Source of the DNA: Synaphobranchus kaupii
Lineage: Eukaryota; Chordata; Actinopteri; Anguilliformes; Synaphobranchidae
Assembly: GCA_029718625.1 (NCBI GenBank)
Contig: CM056380.1
Span: forward strand, 115,566,138-115,630,137
Direction: 5' to 3'
Length of the DNA: 64,000 nt
This document shows positions 1 to 11,753 of this stretch, in pieces; the stretch's first letter is position 1, and the number at the start of each line of letters is the position of its first letter. A program made the translations under genes and the position numbers. The notes below the pieces were generated by a model that ran no database searches, was not told the origin of the DNA, and saw only the letters and a list, made by a program, of their open reading frames with translations.

Positions 1-1833
1 GTTTGTATGCATGTGTTTGTGCACACGTTTGCATTTGTGAGAATGTCTGTGTGTGTCTGCGTGTTTCTGAATTCTTGCTTGTGGAAAAATATTTTAAGTT
101 CCATATAATCTTCATTATTTATATCTTTCTTTACATGTCATTTGTAGTTCCATGTAATTTTAGACAACATTACTGTCATTCAGTGAGTTTGAGAATACAG
201 TACTTCCACTGTCAGCAAAGTGGCAAGGTTGCAATTCCTGTTACTTCCTGTGGGGGGCAGTGACGAGCTTTTCACAGATTGTGGCACATGGCAGACTGGA
301 AAAACTTAAGCCTCAAAGCCCAGGATGTCCTCAGCTGGGTCTTCTCAGTGATACTGAAATGTGCTGGTGTGACATTTCCGCACCAAACTGTGCTTTAGAA
401 GCATCTGTGAAACAAACCCTTCCCTGTCATTAAGCAAAGCAACAGACTCAAAAAAGTTCAACCAGATTTTAACTATTTTTTAAATGACTGATATTTAAGG
501 TTAGTTGATTCATTTGAAAGCAGAGGCGAATCTTCACTAACCAATCACTCGAGGTTAATCTTCACTAACTAGTCATCACAAATGATAATGTTTGACATGG
601 GGCATGTTATTAGAGCCGTAATAGATAGGTGATCGGGCCTTCACTATTGTGTAGTGTGTTTGACTGTTATGTTCAATCTGCACTGTCCAATCCATGCTCT
701 GAATTTACTCCATATATTTGACCCCTGTGATAGAACATGCTGAAAAAAGCCCACCCCAAACGTGTGGCATGGGTGCAATATGACACGTATATGTTGTGAT
801 GCCCCTTATGCTGGGTGGGGAGACGGGGCTTTCCTCCCTCAAAAACTGCTCATAATGCGATTTCATTGGCTATTTCCGTTTGCCCCTATCAGCTAAGCGC
901 CACGGCGTAAATATTTGGCTTTTCCGTGCCGCCGCTCTTCAGTGTCTCACAGGCGTGTGGTCCCAGATCGGAGGCGCAGATTCTGTTGCTCTTAAAACCG
1001 GTGATGTTTCACTGCAAGCAGAAGTGCAGTTTTATAGCTTTGCACAAAGATGGCTGAAACATTGTTTGTTTTAAATTTAAAGTAATTCTGATTTAATCTG
1101 ACAAAAATAAAGTTATTGACATGGGAATGTCCACAACAGATTAAACACCATAACATACTTAAAAGCATTTTAAACAACAAACAGAGATGCGTTGCAAATA
1201 AAGCTTAAAAAACGTTTCAAAACTGTACCACCAAAGCTGTACTTTCCCGTTCCAGTATCATGATTTAGTATCACGATAGCAAGCCCAAGAGCAAGTGGGT
1301 GTTAATTATGAATATTCTTGTTGGATTCTTGCCAATAGAGGGCATGTTGTGTTTGCTATTTTCTAAGATAGACTATATGATACTGCACCGCATTAAAGTA
1401 AAAGTGCATATTTTGTGTGGAACAAAATAGACAGGCCTGCCTGAATGGAGGGCCTGTGGTATCTGAGTTGAGGTGCTTCGGTTGGCATTCTCTTACTGAG
1501 TGACACTGGTGTCACCTCTCCTAAACACCTGGCAGACACAGGCCAGTATTTGCACTAGGGGTTTGCTGGATCAGACGGTTTCAGGGCTCACGCTAGACAT
1601 GAAAAAACGGGGAGCATCGTCTCTGTGGTGAACCAGGGCACTGACGCGGGCCCGGTTTTCTTAGCAACACCCCCCTCCTTCCCCTTCCTCTCCCTGTCCC
1701 TGGGACAGAGAGGAAACATTTGAAGGCACTCACTGCAGATGATCTTACAGTAAATGGTGATAATGGCGACAACAGCCACTCAGATAATGACAGGGGTGAG
1801 AGACAACAGATTCCGAGCACAGACACACTGACG

Positions 1834-1842
<9 letters not shown>

Positions 1843-1909
<67 letters not shown>
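1843..1909. repeat. (AC)n microsatellite, 67 bp, with CA-rich tail
   Basis: Uninterrupted AC dinucleotide run. Imperfect CA/ACGC-rich sequence continues to about 2400, including a second pure CA run near 2297-2319. Several overlapping short frames here are translation artefacts of the repeat. Confidence 0.97.
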
Positions 1910-1911
<2 letters not shown>

Positions 1912-3124
1912 CGCCCACGGATGACAATACACACGCACACACGAGCGTGTGCAGACAGACACATGGTCGGTTGAAGATATGCGTGCGCCTGCCTGCGCAC
2001 ACGCACATATGCTTGGACACATGCACGTATGCACGCACACGGTCGCCGACATATGTGCGCATAATAAACTCACGTATATTCGCACAGGCACGCACATACA
2101 CTCACCCACAGTTATGCTCATATGAACATACTCTCACATGCAGAGAGGCAAACACACACACTCTTTACACAAACACGCTCATACATAATTGATGAATGGC
2201 ATGCAAACATATTAAAATAATTTTCACACAGATATATGCACACACACGCACGCACAGATGTGTTCCCACATATGCACCCATAGGTACACATAACCACACA
2301 CACACACACACACACACATACACAAATGCATGCCCTCACAACCACCCACTTGTACACACACCCATACACAGACACTCACACATAAACACAAACACTATGC
2401 GTACACACATTCCTCATCACCTCATTCAAAGCCACTTACAGACACAAACAGGGACAGCGGAATCTAGATCTTCAGGTTGGCCTCGTACTCATCCAAACAG
2501 CCAGGTTACCTACACAAGGTGCTGTGACACATCGCTCCCTCCTTCCCTCTTCTCTTCCTCCTGCCTTTGTGCTAAACAGGTATTTCTGAAGCTGTTGCCA
2601 ACATTGTGGATATGGGAGGGAACACTGACCTGTCTAAATGGCTTAGCTCTTAGCCATCAGAGGCGGGGCCGGCACTGCCGGCTAAAAGCAAATCAGCACG
2701 GAGCTCAAAGGGACAGAAGAATGCAACACTTTAAAGACCAGCTGCTCTGCGCTTGTTCTTTTGTGGTGGGCTTTGGTGCAGTCAAACCGGCAGACAGACA
2801 TCCCTGACTACAATGAAGGAGACGAACCAGACTCCTGCTTTCAAAAAGGCTTCTCAGTTGCACTTGGTCTGACTTGTTATTACCTCCCAGTTTGCATAAA
2901 GGTAAACTTTAAAATCTGTAAATGAATGCTGGAGCCATTAGTCCTGGATCCATTATCGATTAATTAAGGTTTGACAAGTATATTTGGCCCCAAACCCCAA
3001 ATCAATACTTTGATACCGTATATTCTGTGTAAATGTGAAAGGATGGACTAAGTGAAAAACTACGGTTTGTTGACGTAATAAAGTGTGAGAATGTGAGAAC
3101 CTAGAACACCTGCGTGTGTGCTGA

Positions 3125-3160
<36 letters not shown>

Positions 3161-3568
3161 ACATGGTACATTTAATTAGCTGTGAGAACTACAGTTAAGT
3201 GTGAAAATTTCCTTTCCACACCCCCAGCTCACATTTTTCTAACTGCCGAATCACTGAAAATATAGACTCCCAAAATGCCTCTGTACAAGAAGCAACAGTT
3301 TCATACAAGCACTCAAACCATGTTTAATTTTTCGCCTCCCTCCTTTGCCTCCCCCTCCCCTTACGTTCTGTCCCTACTCGATCCATACAGGATGTCCACG
3401 GGGTGTCTTTGTGAGCACCGCCGACGGCTCAGTTCATGACCTTCCACCACCCCGACCGATACATGCATTTGTTACTCTGAGCATTAATCTTTTCTCAGCA
3501 CTGTACTAGTGTGATTAATGAAATATCCTTAAAAGCACTTTAGTGACTGAATGTTTTGGTGAGTGAAC

Positions 3569-3601
<33 letters not shown>

Positions 3602-4628
3602 TATCAATGTCTATTGTATGAGTATTTCTACATGTGTGTTTATTTATGCACACATATGTGGGTGACTGTGTGTGTGCGCCTGCATACGTGCATGCGTGTG
3701 CGCATACGAGTGTTCTTCTTGTGTGTGCATGTGTGTGTGTGTAGTGTGGGGATATGAGTGTGTCTCTCTGTTTGCGGATGCATTCTCAGATTCCTCTGTA
3801 CTTCATGCTCAGCCTGAGGGCTCTCTCTCCCTCTCTCTCTCCCCGTAAAAACCTTCAGGATTAGGTTGGGAGTGCGAGGCGGAGGTAGTGATTGACGTCT
3901 GAAAGGCTTAGGCAAGTCTCAACCAGAGGGAGACGGGGAACTAGGCATCCGGGAGGGGGGGGGGGGGGGTTGTACAGGGGGAATTCTGGGCCTACTCTAC
4001 ACCCATACAACCTCCGTCTCACCCCTATACAGTTACAAAATACAATAGCATACCTTTCTGAAGCCCTCTCCTCACTCAAAATCAGCCTTTTCCCCTACCC
4101 TCTCCCCTCCTCGTCCCTGTAAGACAGTATTAGCATGCGGATCTGGGGGGCTGGTAAGGAACAGAACTCTGTTTTGCCGAGCCGTCGCTAAATAAACAGG
4201 AAGAGAACAGAGGGGAATCCCCGGACAGGTCTCCACTGCTTTGGGCTACCGGTAATCAGTCACAGTCAACTTCACAGTCCACTGCACTGTCTTTCCCTCA
4301 ATGGCCTGGAGGGGGTGTATTTCTGAAGGCCTCATGGCTGTGTACACTGGGATCGCCGGGGCGTTAAGTAAGGCAGAGCCGCCTGAGTAAATGGCCCCGA
4401 TTGGAGCCGCCGTATCCCACAAAATCATTTGGGCAGTTTGCGTTGCCTTACGTTATTGTGATGCTGTAGTCTCCGTATTCATAATCTGATGACGTTATGG
4501 TTATTTAAAATAGTCGTGGATCATAATTAGAGCTGTAGCCACGGCTATGAAACTAAATCTCCTAACAGAGGTTTTTATCCTACATGTAGTTACACCTGTA
4601 ATCTTGTATTTCCAGATTGTACCTTTTC

Positions 4629-4661
4629 TGTGTGTGTGTGTGGGTGTGTATGTGTTCATAC

Positions 4662-4700
<39 letters not shown>

Positions 4701-4739
4701 TGTATGTGTTCATACTTGTGTGTGTGTGTGTGTGTGTGC
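4629..4739. repeat. Compound (GT)n repeat with duplicated interruption
   Basis: GT runs are interrupted twice by the same word, tgtgtatgtgttcatact. The whole GT-plus-interruption block has therefore been tandemly duplicated, not only the dinucleotide. Confidence 0.9.
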
Positions 4740-6388
4740 ATACTTCATTCATTCCCATTGTTCTCCTTTTGTTTTCACTCCCTCATGCTTATACACTCTT
4801 TCTCCCTCCCTCCTTCCCTCCTCTTTTCCATCTCTCTCATGCCCCCTCTCTGTCTCCCCCTTCCTTTCTCAGTGTGACGGACAACAGCACCCCCTGTGAT
4901 CCACTGAGGAAACTCTGACAGCTCCTCCGCCCATTTCAACACACTCTGTTTTTTAAAAAATATTTCTTTTCCCCTTTTTAATGTCGTAGTTCCTTCAGAG
5001 TGCATAAAGAGCGCCTTGTTCCACGACTCATTCCAGACATGAAGGGGGCCGGCTTTGCATGCTCGCTGCCAACGCAATGAAAATGGAAAAATGTTTTAAA
5101 AGAAGGCCCTTCTCTCCTGCAACTCCACGGACAGCCACGCTCTCCGGAGCATCTCCTGGTATGCCTTTCCTCTGGAGGCTCAGTCTCTCCCTCCCTTTAA
5201 CGCAAACAGCATCGTTCGTAGTGACCATATTGGCCTCAGCTGTGCTCCTTCTCATTGGACTGACAGAGCTGAAGCAAACTGCACTCTCTTATTTTTCTCT
5301 TAACTTTCTCTTATATTCATTCTTGAGAGATGTTTGTACGAGGACTTCACGTCGGATTCACAAAGCACTCTTAACCTGCAGAAATATTCTTACAGTCCAG
5401 TGTAAATTCACCTGTTCTTAAATGAACGCGCGTTCATGTGAATTCCCGATTAGCATAATTAACGTCCCCAAAATACGACATAGGGCCAGCTGTCCTGCCC
5501 CCCGTACCTGGAGATGCATTAATAAAACTGGCATCTTGCACAAAAAGGGGGTAGAGAAAAAAGACGACAAATCTTCATGGGGTCATAGTTCAAGACATAT
5601 CCAATAAGGAATTGTGCGCTTTTCTGACCTCAGCCAGTGAATGGAGGGAAATATAGTAATAATTTGCAGGCTTCAGTGAAATGAGATGTAGGCTATTTCA
5701 GGTTGCTAATATTAGGCAAGTCGTGTGCTCCTCCCAACCAAGCAGCTAGCGAGGACGAGTTGTATTTGCAGCTATTAACTTGGACATTGATGGAGTTTTA
5801 GGCCATTATTTTCGATTGAGGAAGGTGCTGCTATACATTTATGTGTAGGCTACAATAAATGCTTCAATCATATTATTTTAACAATAAAAACACAAAATAG
5901 CAAGACAATTTAAACATGGCAATGTGATTATGGTCAGAAATGTATACATTAAAACTCATATTTTCTTTTAAATAATCAAAATTAAAACAACCCAGTTGCT
6001 AGAAATATAATTTAGGCCTATTTACTTTGTGTGTAACTCATACGACAGGTCGCCACTCTTAAATTTTGTTCTTACCTATGAGTGAATCCAAAATAAGAGA
6101 AAAATGATGAATGCCATAAAATTGCGTAAACCGTTCTTACCTGCCACGTAAAAATTAACTTGTGCGTACAAGTGTTTCTAGCATGAGGCCCATTGTGTGA
6201 ACATTCACCTGTTTGGAGCATTGGCCCCAGCAGTTTCCAGAAAGCTAATCAAGGCAAAATTTCTCACTTTCAATAAAATTCTGTTGACATTGACAATCTG
6301 TTGACAATTCAAGTTTTACTCTTTGTTCCACAGGTTGTTACAGCCAAAATATAGCCCTAATAGTTTCCTGTAACATTTTTTTGACTTA

Positions 6389-7508
6389 CAGTGAGCACCA
6401 TAATTCATTGGACAGTGACACATTTTTTGTTATTTTGGTTCTGTACTCTAGCACTTTGAGTTTGAAAGGATACAATGACACTGGTTAAAGTGCAGAGTGT
6501 CAGCTTTAATTTGAGAGTATTTTCATCCATACCGGATGAACCGTTTAGAAATTATAGAACCTTTTGTACATAGTCTCCCCATTTTCAGGCATCAAAAAAT
6601 ATTGGACAGTTTAACATAATATAGAATAAAGTAATAATTTTTTTTATATTTAGTCACATATCCTTTGCATGCCATGACTTCCTGATGTCTGATACTATAA
6701 CCTCTCTACATTTGAATGGATCTCTATGGGAATTGTGGGGTGGGACTAGATTTAGCTGTAAATTACACTGGAACAGTATGGAACACATGGTTGGCTAAAT
6801 GGCTCTAAGTCATCAAGGGTCTGACGTATCAAACAAGCCTTACACCATCACTCTGCTGCTAGATATGCAGTCGATATGAATGGATAACTTGAGGGGTTTC
6901 TTCTCCTGACTTATTTTTCCATAGAGTTCAATAGGAAAATTTGTCAGGAGAAACAACCCTTAAAGCAATCCATCCATATCTACTGCATATCTGGCAGCAG
7001 AGTGATGCTTTGAGGCTCGTTTGATACCCCAGAACCTTGATGACTTACAGCCATTTCACCAACCATGTATTCCATACTGTTCCAGAATAATTTACAGCTA
7101 AATCGAGTCCCACCCCCATTCAATCCATTCAAATGCAGAGAAGTTATAGTATCCCTTGTAAGAGTACCAGAAAATAAGATATCAAGAGTCTTTTGATATT
7201 GTTTGGTTACAGACATCAGGAAGTCATGGCATGCAAAGGATATGCGACCAAATATTAAAAATTATTACTTTATTCGACATTATGTTAAACTCTCCAATAT
7301 TTTTATGATGCCCGAAAATGGGGGGGACTATGTACAAAAGGTTCTATAATTTCTAAACAGTTCATCCGATTTGGATAACAATACCCACAAATTAAAGCTG
7401 ACAGTCTGCACTTCAACCTCAATGTATCCTTTCAACTCAGAGTGCTAGAGTACAGAACCAAAATTTTAAAAAAATGTGTCACTGTCCAATGAATTATGGT
7501 GCTCACAG
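6389..7508. mobile_element. Palindromic non-autonomous Tc1-like element (copy A)
   Basis: The ends read cagtgagcaccataattc on the left and the near-perfect reverse complement on the right. Both abut TA (6387-6388 and 7509-7510), the Tc1/mariner target duplication. Inverted identity is not confined to the ends: it continues inward through 'cactttgag', 'gtcacatatcc' and 'actagatttagctg' to a centre near 6927, so the whole 1.1 kb unit is one long imperfect hairpin. The left arm lacks about 55 bp that the right arm retains (around 6701). No transposase is encoded. The central part also occurs at 38616-38985, 42389-42777 and 44490-45156, where the outer ends belong to other families. Confidence 0.85.
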
Positions 7509-8407
7509 TATAAAACTCAACTCCTGCTTTCAAATGGAAACATAGCCACTGCCTTGATGGAACCAAAGCATTGGTTACTTAATGCGACAAACCATTCTGC
7601 TAAAGTTAAAGCATGTCAGACAGTGTACTTACACAATGCCGCCATCTCTTTGGGAAGGTCTGCCCCAAACCTGCCAAACAGGCTGCTATTGGCCAGCAGG
7701 TCAAAAGGGGAGTGGCTGCGAATGGAGTTGAAGGCGAAGGGGTAGACGGCAGGTGGGAAGCCAGTCATGTGGCCAACCTGCCGTTCTCTGTTGGTGGCCA
7801 TGGCTGTGAAGTGTCTGTTGGCCAGGGGGGGTGGGAGCCCGACGTTATCACGCCTTGAGGGATTCCGGCCCTCTTTCGACGCTCTCCCTGTCGTGATTTT
7901 AGACTGAGATGGATCCAGTTCTGTCTCTGTGCCCCAAACTTAGAGATGGGGTTGTCTCCCCGAAGGGTCTAATCCTCCCAACAAATCGGACTCTCACTTA
8001 GCCGACGACCTGGGTTGTGATGACGCCGACGTGACTTGTGGGGACCTTTGGGAAAAGAAAAAAAAAATTGGACAAGTAAGAAAATAGCCGTCAATTTCAA
8101 ATACTTCTTAGATAAACACAGACCATGCTTAAATACTCCAATATGAGGACAGTAAAGCACAACTGTTCATTTATTTAATTTCAGCCCAATAAAAACAAGA
8201 ATGTGGAACAGTCTTTGCTGATAAAAAAAGTCAGTCATGGAAAAATGTAACAAATGATGTGAATGCTTTTCTGTTCAAATATAGGGAGGGAAAAAAGAGG
8301 GGGCAATGATGTGAACAAAGGCAGGAGATGGAGAGAAGGTTAAAAAAGAAAAGAAAACAAGGGGAAAGAGACAAGGATAGGAAAAAGAGATGAAGGGCAG
8401 AGAGCGC

Positions 8408-8410
<3 letters not shown>

Positions 8411-8459
<49 letters not shown>
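8411..8459. repeat. (AG)n microsatellite
   Basis: Pure AG run of about 49 bp, extended by imperfect GAGA/GGGA sequence to about 8481. Confidence 0.95.
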
Positions 8460-8466
<7 letters not shown>

Positions 8467-9330
8467 GGAGGGAGAGAGAGAGCTCTTGTTTCTGAAGTTT
8501 TGAAAGCCTTCCAGACTGCTCTGTGATTCCAGGCAATGCCATATGATTTAAATCACCAGAACTCCACAATAAAGAACTCCTCTGTTCCTTCTGCCAGCCT
8601 CATGCAGCAGCCAGGCCCACTCCTGGCTGCCCAAACACGGGTTTGACCGCTTTAGAGAGAGAGAAAGAGACGCCCCAGTGGTCGCCCACTTAACCCCTTA
8701 CGCCCCAAGGCCCAAGAGACTCTGAACTTAAAAGGACATCCACCTTCTTTTGAAGCTTTACCTCACTGTTGCTATTTAACATGCACATACAATTTAATAC
8801 TGAACGCAAGCTACGAGTTACAAGGGTAACTGATGAATGATGGGATTACCCACCCAAAGCTTCATCCAGCGCCAAGCTTTCTTTCCTTCCCTCACCTTGG
8901 GCTACCGGTCTGTCCTTTCTACAAAGCTCCCTCCATACATCTATGGCTCTAGTTGGGACAGGCACAGGCAGAGGGCAGGCTGAATAAGGGAATCCCTCCA
9001 TCTCTCTCGCTGGAGCATGATCTCTTTTTCCCTAGAGTGACTTTACGAGTGGGTGGTGTCAGGCTGAGGTTTTTTAATGTGGTAAACAAAGAGGAGCCAA
9101 AGAATTCTGTACTTTTTGGAATGGGTGCAGCTTGTAAAGCAGTGGGGGGATGGGGGGGTGGAGAGGAGAAGAAAACATCTCGTAATGAACTCTGAATATA
9201 CTCAGAATAAAACAACAGATGCCTATCGTCGGTTAAGCAACCGCGGGGTGAGGTGCAGTGACTCCGTCTGGGCACTGGAGGGCACTATTGGGGAGGCGGG
9301 GTGGCACTCTGCCCAGGAGAGAGAAAATCT

Positions 9331-9400
9331 GCACACACACACACGCACACACACGCACACACACACACACACACACAAAACACATGCACACACACACACT
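9331..9400. repeat. (CA)n microsatellite
   Basis: CA repeat with CACG and AAAACACATG interruptions, followed by a pyrimidine-rich stretch to about 9465. Confidence 0.9.
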
Positions 9401-10198
9401 CCTTCCCCCCTCCTTCTCTCACCCCCCTCTCTCTCTTTTTCCCGTCCCTGCTCGCTTTCTTTCCACACAGTCAGTTAATTACACCCCACTGCTGCAGGCA
9501 GCTTCAAACCGCCGCTAATTTAGAGTTCCATTACAGTAAACTGTTCCACATGTGCATCCAGAGCATAGGCAGGCAGAGGTGGCCACGTTTCAGGAAGAAG
9601 CAGGCAGGAGCAGGAAGGAGCAGGCACTCACCCACTGCCCCCACAGCCGCCATTACCGCTGCCACCCTTTTGCACTGTAACAGTCTCTCCCTGTTTCTCT
9701 CCCCTGCCGTGTCCCTCTCTGCGTCCGTGCGCACGTGAGTGCGTGGGCGTTTGAGTGCGTGTGTGTGCGTGCCTGCGAGTTCGCCTGTGCACGCTTGTAC
9801 GTGAGAGCGTATGCATATGTGCATAAGCTTGAGTGAATGAATGTGTGTTTGTGCATGACTGCGTGTATGAGTGTGGAAGCATTTATGTATGTGAGAGTGA
9901 GTGTTCATGCCTGTGTGTGTGTATGTGTGTGTTTGACTGTATGTGTGAGAGTTTGTGTGTGAGTGTGGTTCACACAGAATGTATTTTCCTTATTTCCATC
10001 CTGCACATTCTCTCTGCGTCACATTACTCTGTCTTTACCCCCTCCAGTTTCTACACCTGTCCAGATGTGCGGACCTGTATTTCCAGCAGTAATGTCCTCC
10101 ATCATCTTTGAACCCATCCCTGTAACCCAAGACCCACCACACACACTCATCATATGCCCCCAGTATTTCCCCAGCCATACTGCCTATTTGCCATAGTA

Positions 10199-11751
10199 CA
10201 AACCCCAATTCCAGTGGGACAGTAGGTAAAATGCAAATAAAAGCAGAAATCAGTGATGTGTAAATTCTCTTTTACATATATTTAATTGAAAACAGTACAA
10301 AGAAAATATATTTAATGTTTCACCATATCAACTTTATAGATTTTTGTAAATATACGCTAATTCAGAATATTATGCCTGCAACAGATTCCAAAAAAGGTTG
10401 CAGGCATGTTCAGGTTGTGGAATGTTGTGGAGGGTTGTGGAATGTTCAAGAAACACCTGTTTGGAGCATTCCACAGGTGAATAGGTAACAGGTGATGCTA
10501 TCATGACTGGGTATGAAAGGAGCATCAACGAAGGCTCGGGCGTTTATGAGCAAGAATGAGTCGAGGTTCGCCACTTTACGAAAAAGTGTGTGAGCGAATA
10601 GTCCAACAGTTTAAGAACAGCGTTTCTCAATGCACGATTGCAAGGAATTTAGGGATTTCACCATCTACAGTTTATAATATTATTAAAAGATTCAGAGAAT
10701 CTGGAGAAATCTCTGTGCATAAAGAGCAAGGCCAAAAACTAATATTGAATGCCCATGACCTACCTTCGATCCCTCAGCTGGCACTGATAAAAACCAACAT
10801 GCTTCCGTAATGAATATAACCGCATCATTGGGAATACTTCGGAAAACCGTAATCACAGTTCGTCGCTGCATCTACAAATGCAAGTTAAGACTCTACTATG
10901 CAAAGTGTAAGCCATATATCAACAACATCCAGAAACGCCGTTGACTTCTCTGGGCTCAAGCTCATCTGAGATGGATTGATGCAAAGTGGAAACTGATGAT
11001 TCCACCTTTCAAATTGTTTCTGGAAATAATGTACGTCGTGTAACCATCCCGATTGTTACCAACAAAAGATTCAAAAGCCAGCGTCTGTCATGGTACGGGG
11101 GTGTGTTAGTGCCCATGGCATGGTTACCTTGCAGATCTGTGAAGGCACCATTAACAGTGAAGGGTACATATGCTTTTTGGAGCAACATATGCTGCCATCT
11201 AGACGACATATTTTTCAGGGACATCCCTGCTTATTTCAGCAAGACAATGCCAAGCCACATTCTGCACAAGTTACAACAGCGTGGCTTCATAGTCAGAGAA
11301 TGCGGGAGCTAGACTGGCCTGCCTGCAGTCCAGACCTGTCTCCCATTGAAAACGTGTGGCGCATTATAAAGCGCAAAATACGACAATGGTCTCCAATGGC
11401 CGGACTGTTGAGCAGATGAAGTCTTATATCAAGCAAGAATGGAAAGAAATTCCACTTTAAAAACTACAACAATTAATGTCCTCAGTTCCCAAAAGATTAC
11501 TGAGTGTTGTTAAAAGGAAAGGTAATGTAACTCAGTGGTGAACATGCCCCTATTCCAACTTTTTTGGGACGTGTTGCAGGCATCAAGTTTAGAATGAGCG
11601 TATATTTACAAAAAAGAATAAAGTTGATCAGTTAAAATATTAAATATCTTGTCTTTCTAGTACTGTTTTCAAAAAGGATTTGCAAATCATTGCTTTCTGT
11701 TTTTATTTACATTTTATACACTGTCCCAACTTTTTGGAAATGGGGTCTGTG
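10199..11751 (+). mobile_element. Decayed Tc1-like DNA transposon
   Basis: A complete element of about 1.55 kb flanked by TA at 10197-10198 and 11752-11753. The left end begins caaaccccaattccag; the right end is its reverse-complement counterpart, ending aaatggggtctgtg. The inverted repeats extend roughly 70 bp or more (for example agcagaaatcagtgat against atcattgctttctg). It contains a plus-strand transposase pseudogene. A second copy of only its 5' end lies at about 38977-39277 in the opposite orientation. Confidence 0.9.
10556..11541 (+). pseudogene. Tc1-like transposase, frameshifted
   Basis: Homologue of Tc1/mariner transposases, which cut and paste the element at TA sites. The first frame (10556-10810) carries the N-terminal paired-like helix-turn-helix, including IARNLGISPSTVYNIIKRF. 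The catalytic half is readable around 11090-11419: FQQDNAKPHSA holds the second Asp and SPDLSPIENVW holds the final Glu of the DDE triad. The C-terminus continues in another frame to KGNVTQW and a stop ending at 11541, with a stop codon in between. The middle (10811-11090, containing the first catalytic Asp region) is broken by several stops and shifts, so the copy cannot make an active enzyme. Confidence 0.88.
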
Positions 11752-11753
11752 TA

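Larger units (their letters stand above)
1..6388. other. Noncoding host-like sequence with simple repeats
   Basis: No open frame here resembles a known protein. The longer frames run through CA/TG tracts and are explained by those repeats. The stretch holds several microsatellites (major ones listed separately), a G run near 3955-3969, and otherwise AT-rich unique sequence. I see no splice-bounded exon I would defend, and no tRNA or rRNA. Confidence 0.6.
7511..10196. other. Noncoding host-like sequence with GA and CA microsatellites
   Basis: No protein similarity recognised. It contains a (GA)n tract, a CA tract and a TG/TGCG-rich tract (about 9720-9965). The moderately GC-rich parts (7640-8040 and 9550-9720) show no start-to-stop frame resembling a known family. 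Confidence 0.5.

Noticed and set aside
1593..2375. Overlapping open frames of 80-200 codons on both strands
   Set aside because: They are generated by CA/TG dinucleotide runs (His-Thr or Cys-Val repeats) with no protein similarity.
2196..2807. 203-codon plus-strand frame as a host gene
   Set aside because: The first half is CA repeat and the second half shows no recognisable domain, initiation context or splice structure.
5330..6195. A DNA transposon ending near ctagcatgaggccc
   Set aside because: The right edge resembles known fish repeat ends, but I found no matching inverted end or target duplication on the left.
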